Source: Aureococcus anophagefferens (lineage: Eukaryota > Sar > Pelagophyceae > Pelagomonadales > Pelagomonadaceae). From it: 26,570 nucleotides of DNA. The translations under genes and the position numbers were made by a program. Below the pieces are notes generated by a model, which had not been told where the DNA came from, made no database searches, and worked only from the letters and a program-made list of their open reading frames with translations. The DNA is taken from the NCBI RefSeq assembly GCF_000186865.1, contig NW_008705567.1:990588-1017157 (forward strand). The letters are read 5' to 3'. Shown here piece after piece: positions 16,860 through 23,913 of this stretch (positions are counted from its first letter, which is position 1; every line of letters begins with the position of its first letter).

Positions 16860-19151
16860 ATGGGCAGGAAGACCAGCCTCAAGGCGTGGCTCGACCACGT
16901 GGGCATCGACGTCGGCGCCGAGGACAGCAAGGACGGCGACGGCGGCGGCGCGCCGCGCCCGGCCCGCGCGCTCGAGCGGCAGGACTCGTCCGCCGTCCGC
17001 CGCGAGCAGATCCACGACCACGAGCAGGTGCGCCGCGCGCTGGGCGTCCACTTCGACCTGAGCCGGCGCCGGTCCGTGCCGCTGCGCACGCTCGCCGCGT
17101 CGCTCGACCGCTACGACGAAAAGGGCGCGCGCTTCGCCTTCGAGCCGGGCGACGTCGTCGAGTGCGAGGGGCCGGACCAGCGCTGGCGGCTCGCCGTCGT
17201 CACGCGCGCGTCGGCCGGCGGCTACAGCGTCGTGTCCGCGGGCGGCTACAGCCACGGCTACGGCCGGTCGCGGCCCGCGCCGCGCGTCGCCGAGCGCGCG
17301 ACCGTGGCCATCTTCGGCGACGGCCCGCTGACCTGGCGGACCTACGCGCTCGTGCGCCTCGAGGAGCGCGTGCGCATCCAGGAGGGCCACTGCGACGACT
17401 TCGAGGACTTCGACTTCGAGGCCTTCGCGCGCGAGGCCTGGACCGCGTGGCTCGACGACGGCCGGAACGCGTCGTTCAAAAAGGGCTTCGACGCCGCGTC
17501 GCCGGGCGCGCGCGCGGCGCTCGTGGACCTGTGCCTCGACCCCTTCCGGCGCCTCGACGGCATCAAGTCCTGGGACTTTGAGGAGCCCGCGTCCGTCTAC
17601 CTCTACCTCGCGTGCACGGGGAGCGGCGTGCTGTCCGCGCTCTCGGCGCTCCTCCTCCAGGTGGGCATCCCGACCTTGGTGCTGCTCTTCCAGCTCCGCG
17701 CGGGCCGGTCCGAGCCGCCGGCGATCTGCAAGGACCGCGCGGGGTCGATCTCGAGCCGCGGCGAGGGCGCGCGGTTCACGGCCGTCATGATCCTGCTGGT
17801 GATCTACTTCTACGCCGTCAAGGTGATCCCCGACGCCTACTGCAAGTTCCTGGAGACGGGCGGCGGCGGGGACGGCGTCGCGCGGCTCGCGGCGCTCCGG
17901 GCGCTCATCTTCCGCGCGGAGGTCGACAGTGTGCTCCAGAAGGTCGGGTTCCGCGTGTGGCGGGTCATGAACGGGGGCTACGAGGTCCTCCTCTACTCGC
18001 TGAATCTGTACGTGCTCTTCTACCACCACTCGCCGTTGGAGGTGATTTTGAATTCCCTCGCGATCGAGTTCATCCTCGAGATCGACGAGCGGCTCGCCGA
18101 CCCCAAGGGCGGCTACGACCCGGACCTGCGCTACCCTGTGCCGAAACCAACCACTGGTTTGGGGGTCCCCACCAAACTTGAGAATTCTCTAGCTCGGTCA
18201 AATCAAAGTCGATTCGGCTGATTTTTGGACGGATCGATCGCTCTCGTCAAGTTCTCGAAGCACAGTGAAAGAGTCTGGTCTAAATCGTTCGAATACGCTC
18301 ACATTGAAGTCGGGTTGAAGATTTGGTTTCGGCACAGGCGCTACCTCCGGAGCTCGGCCGTCGAGATGACCCTGCGCCAGCACGTGCCGTCGCGGCGGCT
18401 CAGGAAGCTGGGCATCGGCGACGCGACGCTGAAGCGCGCGTCGAAGCGCGAGACGCGCGACCACTGGGCGCGCCACTACGGCCTGCATCACCGGTCGTTC
18501 CGCGGGCGCCTGCGGGCGTCCATGAGCGCGTCCACGCGCGGCTCGTTCAAAACGCCCGCGGGGCCGTCCGACGACGACGCGATCGACGACATGCTCGACG
18601 ACTACGACGGCCTCTACGACGGCACGGACGCGTTCGGCTACGTCGCGACGCTGCTCCGCGTGCGCGGCCACTTCTTCACCAAGGGCATCTTCGGCCGCTT
18701 CGTCGCCTACCGCGACTGGACGCGCTGGGACGAGCACCTCTTCGCGCCGGCGAAGGTCGCGCCCTGGGACCCGAAACTCTTCTCGGCCGCGGCGGCGGAG
18801 GTGCCCTACGCCGTGCTCGAGGGCTTCGAGAGCTCGGGCGCGTTCACGGACTACGTCGTCGGCTCCGCGCCGCGCCTCGCCGCGCGCCTGAACCGGACGC
18901 CGCGCCTCGGCGACCTCCTCAAGACGGCGAGCCTCCAGCGGCTCTGGTTCGCGGCCACGGGCCGCAACGGCGACGGCGACGCCGTCGAGGGCTGCACGCG
19001 CCGCCGCCGCGCGCTCATGACCATCGACGCCGTCGTCGAGTACCTCAACGCCGTCGTCGTGCTCTTCGGCTTCCCCTTCGCCGCGGTCGCGGTCGCCGTC
19101 TGGGTGCCCCTGTGCTACGGCCCCGAGCGGCCCTGGCCCGAGCTCCCCTGA
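16860..19151 (+). CDS. Multipass membrane protein of unknown family
   Basis: ATG at 16860; with the introner intron 18128-18337 removed the product is 693 residues. About 1-240 are cytosol-like, with a coiled, acidic stretch DDFEDFDFEAFAREAW. Hydrophobic segments lie at about 243-281 (probably two spans: a Gly/Ser/Leu-rich helix and VGIPTLVLLFQLR), 306-326 (AVMILLVIYFYAVKVIP), 377-410 (LLYSLNLYVLFYHHSPLEVI then NSLAIEFILEIDERL) and 653-683 at the C-terminus (VVVLFGFPFAAVAVAVWVPL). The last is followed by only ten residues. I do not recognise the family; the AIEFILEIDE motif inside a membrane helix is distinctive and could help a search. No catalytic motif is visible. It is followed 152 bp later by a HAD-type gene on the same strand, with no evident link. 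Confidence 0.75.
18136..18337 (+). mobile_element. Introner copy C (202 bp)
   Basis: Perfect 15-bp inverted ends CTGTGCCGAAACCAA and a perfect 8-bp target duplication GCGCTACC at 18128-18135 and 18338-18345. It lies in gene sense. A GC-AG intron 18128-18337 (210 nt, phase 2) restores DPDL|RYLRSSAVE. Unspliced, translation stops inside the element at the TGA near 18219. The GT inside the end repeat would give the wrong frame. Confidence 0.95.
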
Positions 19152-19303
19152 CGAATTCGCAGCCTCCCAATTGGCAGTCCCCCCCGATGCTAACCGACGT
19201 TCTCCAAATGCCCTCGTCGTTCAACATAGGGTCAAGTGCTGTGCAAGCCTCGCTCGACGACTCGGGTATTGCGCCTCGTCGACACCCGCAGGCGCGCCCT
19301 TGC

Positions 19304-20143
19304 ATGCGCCTGCCGTACCTCTCGCTGCTCCGCCTCGCGCGGCCGCTGCGCTCCTCGACGGCGCGCGCCGCGGCGAGGAGCATGGCCGGCGGCGCGCCGC
19401 TGGACACGCTCATCTTCGACATCGACGACACGCTCTACCCCCAGAGTAGCGGCTTCAGCGACCACCGCAACGGGCCGGTCGTCGCCAGGTTCATGACGAG
19501 CGAGCTGGGCTTCGCGACGGAGGCGGAGGCGCTCGCGCTGCGCACGGAGATGTTCCAGAAGTACCACTCGACGCTGAAGGGGCTCAAGGTCGCGTCGGAG
19601 GAGGGCCGGCTGCCGAAGCCCTTCGAGCTCTACTCCCTCGGCCGCTACTGGGCCGAGCACTGCGAGTTCGCGAAATTCCTGCCGCCGAATCTCGAACTGC
19701 TGGCGCAGCTCCGGGAGCTCGAGGCGCTCGGCTACAACATGGTCGTCTTCACGAACGCGCCCAAGGCCTACGGCCTCAAGTGCCTCGAGGCCCTGGGCAT
19801 CGCCGAGGTCTTCCCCGAGGGGAACATCTTCGGCGTCGAGGACGTCATGCCCGCCTGCAAGCCCGAGCCCGCGGCCTTCGAGCACGTGCTCCGGAGCGTC
19901 GGCGCGGCGGCGCCGGAGACGTGCGTCATGTTCGAGGACTCCATGAAGAACATCCGCGCCTGCAAGGCCCTGGGACTGAAGACCGTCTTCATCGACGAGT
20001 CCCTGGGCGCCGACGTCGGCGGCGAGGCCGCGCTCCTGGGCGACACAAAGGCCGCGGGCGACGACGGCGCGATCGACGCGACGATCCGGAAGATCGCGGA
20101 CCTCAAGGCCGGCGTGCCTTGGCTCTGGGAGAAGCGCCTTTAA
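19304..20143 (+). CDS. HAD-superfamily phosphatase, pyrimidine 5'-nucleotidase (SDT1)-like
   Basis: 279 residues from ATG at 19304. HAD motif I is FDIDDTLYP with nucleophile D39 and general acid D41. Motif II is VVFTNA, motif III the Lys of ACKPEPAAF and motif IV MFEDSMKN. The start FDIDDTLYPQSSGF, then ELGF and STLKGL, follows the yeast SDT1/PHM8 and plant nucleotidase pattern (FDIDNTLYxxS). These dephosphorylate pyrimidine mononucleotides or related metabolites; the substrate here is inferred. Residues 1-26 (MRLPYLSLLRLARPLRSSTA and on) are Arg/Leu/Ser-rich and acid-free like an organelle presequence; a cytosolic form could start at ATG 19382. In-frame ATGs at 19188 and 19209 also exist with no stop between, so the N-terminus is uncertain. 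Its TAA lies 4 bp from the convergent psbU stop. Confidence 0.85.
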   Translation: MRLPYLSLLRLARPLRSSTARAAARSMAGGAPLDTLIFDIDDTLYPQSSGFSDHRNGPVVARFMTSELGFATEAEALALRTEMFQKYHSTLKGLKVASEEGRLPKPFELYSLGRYWAEHCEFAKFLPPNLELLAQLRELEALGYNMVVFTNAPKAYGLKCLEALGIAEVFPEGNIFGVEDVMPACKPEPAAFEHVLRSVGAAAPETCVMFEDSMKNIRACKALGLKTVFIDESLGADVGGEAALLGDTKAAGDDGAIDATIRKIADLKAGVPWLWEKRL

Positions 20144-20151
20144 GATCTTAA
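20140..20151. other. 12-bp palindrome holding both convergent stop codons
   Basis: TTAAGATCTTAA reads the same on both strands. It supplies the TAA of the HAD gene (20141-20143) and the TAA of psbU (complement of 20148-20150). Only four bases separate the two coding regions. Confidence 0.95.
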
Positions 20152-20573
20152 GAGACCACGAGGCGCGGCGCGTTCTTCTTGATGATGTTGACGATGTTCT
20201 CGTTGCCGTTCGTGACGTCCTCGGCCTTGAGCAGGTCGTCGATGCTCTTGAACCGGCCCTCGTAGCGCACGTGCTCGACGATGCGCGACGCGATCGTCGG
20301 GTACATGCCCGGGCAGTCCGTGTACTGGGCCGCCTGCGCCGTGTTGATGTTGATCTTCGACGTGGGCGTCTCGATGGGCGGCGCCTTGAAGCCGCCGGGC
20401 GGTGACGCGGCGAACGCGGTTGTTGGAACGACGAAGGCAGCAGCGGCAACTGTCGCAGCGAGTTCGCGGCGGCCCACGGCGCGGTGGAGCTTCGTGGACG
20501 GCGCCGGCGTCGACGACGGCGCCAGGGCGGCGCAGCTGGTGAGTAGAAGCGCGACGGCGCACGGGAGGCGCAT
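20148..20573 (-). CDS. psbU: Photosystem II 12 kDa extrinsic protein (PsbU)-like, plastid-targeted
   Basis: 141 residues from ATG at 20573. The leader is in parts: an ER signal peptide (1-18, LPCAVALLLTSCAALAP), a short basic transit segment (to about 33), then a thylakoid signal with twin Arg, GRRELAATVAAAAFVVP, ending TAFA|A near residue 56. That order fits nuclear-encoded lumen proteins of secondary red plastids. The mature part has the PsbU/ComEA helix-hairpin-helix: KININTAQA, then QYTDCPGMYPTIASRIVEHV, then a second hairpin DLLKAEDV. CPGMYPT-x-A-x-x-IV corresponds to PsbU 'YPGMYPTLAGKIV'. PsbU stabilises the oxygen-evolving complex on the lumen side. It is somewhat divergent from cyanobacterial PsbU, and another lumenal HhH protein cannot be excluded. 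Confidence 0.8.
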   Translation of the reverse strand: MRLPCAVALLLTSCAALAPSSTPAPSTKLHRAVGRRELAATVAAAAFVVPTTAFAASPPGGFKAPPIETPTSKININTAQAAQYTDCPGMYPTIASRIVEHVRYEGRFKSIDDLLKAEDVTNGNENIVNIIKKNAPRLVVS

Positions 20574-20780
20574 TTTCGAGTGTCGATCGGTGCTCGTGCT
20601 TGAGACGTTCGTTCGGCAGGCGCTGACGAGTTGCGGAGCGTCTCGAGGCCGTACGACGCCAGCAAGAGCGCAGCTTGACGCCGCCCAGATTTGTCCAGAG
20701 CTGTGCAGGATTGACTCGGAGGCACCTTGACGTAAAGGTCGGCGCGAGATCGCCATGAACTCCCTGTAGACGTCACAACA

Positions 20781-23700
20781 TTATGCCCCTTCTTCCGCCG
20801 CCGGCGCGTCCTCGCGCTTGGCCGCCTCGGCGCGCTCGCGGACGGCCGCCGTGTTCTGCCTCGCGCGCGCGCGGATCTCCGCGATGGCCTCCGCGCGCTT
20901 CTGCAGCTTCGCGGCGAGGTCGTCGGCCGGCGCCGGCGGCGGCGGCGCGTCCGCCGGCTCGTCGGCCGGCGCCGGCGCCGCGCCGGCCGGGGCCGCGTCC
21001 GCGAGGATGGCGTCGCGCTTCGCGCGCATCTCGGCCTCGGTGACGAGGCCGGCGGCGAAGACCTGCTCGAGGTCGGCGAGGCGCTTCGCCGCGGCCGGGG
21101 ACACCGGCGGCGCCTCCCGCGCCGCGGGCGCCGCGGACGGCGGCGCCGGAGAGAAGATGCGCTCGTCCCGCGCCGGGGGCGCCGGCGGCGACGGCGGCGG
21201 CGGCGGCGGCGGCGGCGACGGCGGTTCGCCGCCGAGGCCCAGGTCGATGGTCCCCTTGACGACGTAGCCTTCGGCGGGCGGCGCGTCCTCCTTCTCAGCG
21301 GACACGGGCGCGGCCTCCTTCGCAGGCGCCACCGCGTCCTCGGCGGGCGCGGGCGCGGCCTCCTTCGCAGGCGCCACCGCGTCCTCGGCGGGCGCGGGCG
21401 CGGCCTCCTTCGCAGGCGCCACCGCGTCCTCAGCAGGCGCGGGCGCGGCCTCCTTCGCAGGCGCCACCGCGTCCTCGGCGGGCACGGGCGCGGCCTCTTC
21501 CGGCGCCGGGGTCGCGGCCTCAGCAGGCGCGGGCGCGGCCTCTTCCGGCGCGGGCGCGGCCTCTTCCGCGGGCGCGGGCGCGGCCTCTTCGGGCGCGGGC
21601 GCGGCCTCTTCCGCGGGCGCGGGCGCGGCCCTGTCCTCCGCGGGCGTCTCCTTGCCCTCCTCCAGGGGCACCGCCCCTTCATCGGCGGGCGCCGCCGCCG
21701 CTGCCCCCGCGACCCGCTCCTCCGTCGGCGCCGCCGCGGCCGCGGCCGTCACGTTCGCCGCGTCCTTCGCGGCCCCCGCCTCGCCCGCGCCCCTCGGCCG
21801 CCGCTTCCCCCCGTTGATGCGCGCGTCGAGGTCGGCGTTCCTGCGCTCCATCTCCTCGCGCCGCCGGCGCCGCTCGTTCGACCGGTCCCCGCGGTTGGAG
21901 CGCTCCGAGTCGCGCGCGAGGCGCTCGCTCCGGATCCGCTCGAGTTCGTCGAGGCGGTCCTTGGCCGCGTCGAGGTCCGCCGTGCCGTCCGCCCGGAGCG
22001 TCGCCGAAGCCCCGCCGCCCCGGTCGCGCGGCTTCCGCCGGTCCTCGCGCGCGCGCTTGAGCGCGTCGTCCGCCTTCGCCGCTTTCGTCCGCTTGGGCTC
22101 GTCGGCGCCCGCTTTCGCCGGCGCGTCGTCCGCCGTCGCGTTCGCCGCCGTCGCGTTCGCCAGCGCCTCCGCGAGCCGCGCCGCCTCCGCCGTGCGGTTC
22201 GCCTCGGCCTCGTCGATGTCGGCGACGACGCCCGCGAGCACGTCCGCGAACGCGGCGCGGCGGCTCGCGCGGAGCGCTTTGACCGCGTCCTTCTTGTCGT
22301 CGCCCTTCTTGCGGTCCTCCTTGCGCTTGAACTTTTTCTTCGCGGCGCCGGCGGCGTGCTTGCCCTGGCGCGAGGGGTCGCGGCGCATCTTGTCGCGCCG
22401 GCTCGCGAGCCGCGCGTCGACGTCGCCCTTCTTGTCGTCGTCCTTCCGCGTGATGAGCCGCGCGCCCGACCGCGTCTCGTCCTGGTCCAGGAGCTCGCGC
22501 CAGGGCTGGACGCGGCCGCCGAGCCAGAGGTGCGCGTCGACGAGGTCGCGGAAGAGCGCGAGGCCCGCGGCCGCGGCGCCGCCGCACGCGGGCTCGAGCG
22601 CGCAGGCGGACGCGCGGCTCCGGTCGCCGGCGAAGCCCGGCGGCGCCCGGAGGTCGACGTGGTGCAGGTCCTTGACCTCGGCCGGCGGCGGCAGGTCGCC
22701 CGTGAGCCGGTTGCCGCCGAGGCGCAGCACCTGGAGCCGGCTGCCCGCGACGTCCGCGAGGTCGCCGTGCATGGCGTTCGCGCTCAGGTCCAGCCGCCGG
22801 AGCGCCGGCGGCGCGTCCTCGACGACGCGGGCCGCGTCGCCCGTGAAGGCGTTGCCCCAGGCCGACACGTTCTCGAGGCGGTCCAGGTCCTCGAGGGCGT
22901 CGGCGGGGAAGGGGCCACCGAGCCGGTTGCCGCCGACCGCGAGCGTCTCGAGGTTTTCGAACCGCGCCAGCGCCGCGGACGGCAGCGGGCCGTCGAGGTC
23001 GTTGCGGCTCAGGCCGAGGCGCCGCAGCGCGTCCGGCGCGCGCAGCGCGTCGAGCGCGTCGACGACGCCGCCCGTCAGCGCGTTGCCGTCGAGGTGGAGC
23101 GCCGCGAGCCGCGCGGGACCCCGGAGCAACGGCAGGGGCCCCGTGAGGAAGTTCTCGCTCAGGTGGAGCTCCTCGAGGTGGCGCAGCGCGTTCAGCTCGT
23201 CGCCGATGGGCCCGGTCATGTTGAGGCCGACCATGGTCAGCGACTCGAGGCGCGCGAGCCGCGCGACGGCCGCCGCGGGGAACCGCGGCCGCACCGCGCA
23301 GCTCTTCTCCGTGAGGGGCACCCGGGCGATGGGCGCCTCCTCGGCGGTCCTGTTCGCCTCGGCCTGGGCTTTTTTTTTTGCCTTCTCCGCCTCGGCGAGG
23401 AGCGCCTTCTTCTCCGTGGCGCTCAGCTCCCGCTTGCCCTTGTAGGAAACCGCCGCGGGCGCGGCCGCGGCCCTTTTGTGCGCGGCCTTGCGGTCCTCGA
23501 CCTTCTCCGGCGCCTCGGGCCCGCGCAGGTCGTGGTCCCGCAGGGACACGCCGACGACGCGGAAGTCCCGCGGGTCGCAGAGCACGCCGGGCCAGGTGCA
23601 GAACGAGGTGCCTCCGGCCCAGCCCTCGACGCCGATGCTCAGGTGGATGCCCACCAGCGCCTCGCAGTCCTCGGCGCAGTCGAACTCGCCGCAGGACAGC

Positions 23701-23801
23701 TCCGCGAAGAGGCGCTGCGCTTTGGGCGACTTCTCGCGCAGCGGCGCGGCGCATGCGAGCGCCATGACGAGCGCGATGCCGCGCGCTGCGCGGGCTGCCA
23801 T
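20781..23801 (-). CDS. Secreted LRR protein with SHOCT-like motif and Ala/Pro/Glu repeats
   Basis: 1006 residues from ATG at 23801, single exon. Residues 1-19 are a signal peptide (ARGIALVMALACAAP). A Cys-rich cap (CGEFDCAEDC, then FCTWPGVLCD) resembles the plant LRR N-terminal cap, followed by a Lys-rich insert at about 105-150. Plant-type leucine-rich repeats cover about 175-390 (LESLTMVGLNMTGPIGDELN, LEELHLSENFLTGPLP, LRRLGLSRNDLDGPLPSA), with N-glycosylation sequons. About 440-700 is charged and coiled. About 740-850 is a low-complexity Ala/Pro/Glu region built on a 15-residue repeat, then a poly-Pro run. About 895-930 (KRLADLEQVFAAGLVTEAEM) fits the SHOCT pattern of short C-terminal oligomerisation motifs. 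No membrane anchor follows, so a secreted or wall-bound recognition protein is inferred. Confidence 0.8.
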   Translation of the reverse strand: MAARAARGIALVMALACAAPLREKSPKAQRLFAELSCGEFDCAEDCEALVGIHLSIGVEGWAGGTSFCTWPGVLCDPRDFRVVGVSLRDHDLRGPEAPEKVEDRKAAHKRAAAAPAAVSYKGKRELSATEKKALLAEAEKAKKKAQAEANRTAEEAPIARVPLTEKSCAVRPRFPAAAVARLARLESLTMVGLNMTGPIGDELNALRHLEELHLSENFLTGPLPLLRGPARLAALHLDGNALTGGVVDALDALRAPDALRRLGLSRNDLDGPLPSAALARFENLETLAVGGNRLGGPFPADALEDLDRLENVSAWGNAFTGDAARVVEDAPPALRRLDLSANAMHGDLADVAGSRLQVLRLGGNRLTGDLPPPAEVKDLHHVDLRAPPGFAGDRSRASACALEPACGGAAAAGLALFRDLVDAHLWLGGRVQPWRELLDQDETRSGARLITRKDDDKKGDVDARLASRRDKMRRDPSRQGKHAAGAAKKKFKRKEDRKKGDDKKDAVKALRASRRAAFADVLAGVVADIDEAEANRTAEAARLAEALANATAANATADDAPAKAGADEPKRTKAAKADDALKRAREDRRKPRDRGGGASATLRADGTADLDAAKDRLDELERIRSERLARDSERSNRGDRSNERRRRREEMERRNADLDARINGGKRRPRGAGEAGAAKDAANVTAAAAAAPTEERVAGAAAAAPADEGAVPLEEGKETPAEDRAAPAPAEEAAPAPEEAAPAPAEEAAPAPEEAAPAPAEAATPAPEEAAPVPAEDAVAPAKEAAPAPAEDAVAPAKEAAPAPAEDAVAPAKEAAPAPAEDAVAPAKEAAPVSAEKEDAPPAEGYVVKGTIDLGLGGEPPSPPPPPPPPSPPAPPARDERIFSPAPPSAAPAAREAPPVSPAAAKRLADLEQVFAAGLVTEAEMRAKRDAILADAAPAGAAPAPADEPADAPPPPAPADDLAAKLQKRAEAIAEIRARARQNTAAVRERAEAAKREDAPAAEEGA
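21312..21491. repeat. 45-bp minisatellite, four copies, in the LRR gene
   Basis: Units start at 21312, 21357, 21402 and 21447 and are nearly identical. The 45-base period keeps the frame and encodes EAAPAPAEDAVAPAK. The array probably varies in length between strains. Confidence 0.93.
21492..21632. repeat. Shorter degenerate repeats (21/24 bp) beside the minisatellite
   Basis: GCGGCCTCTTCC-type units of 21 and 24 bases alternate and encode AAPAPEE and AAPAPAEE. They share their ends with the 45-bp unit and look like its source. Confidence 0.75.
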
Positions 23802-23913
23802 CGGACTTGTGCGACGGCAACCACGAGGTTAACGTGTACGTTGTTGATGGTGCCCATCAGTCTGTGATGGAGGAGGGCTGGCCCTCCCCTTTCTGAGGAA
23901 ACACGACCCTCGG
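23802..23913. promoter_or_regulatory. Divergent promoter, LRR gene and VWA8
   Basis: 112 bp between divergent start codons. It is less GC-rich than the coding sequence on either side. No named element was recognised. Confidence 0.35.

Noticed and set aside
18138..18337. GT inside the introner end repeats as the splice donor
   Set aside because: In copies B, C and D this puts the downstream exon in a wrong frame; only copy A tolerates it. GC at the duplication restores the original codons in all four.
19232..21682. 816-codon minus-strand frame rich in Arg/Pro
   Set aside because: Crosses three supported genes in the wrong frame or strand and has no domain; shadow of GC-rich coding sequence.
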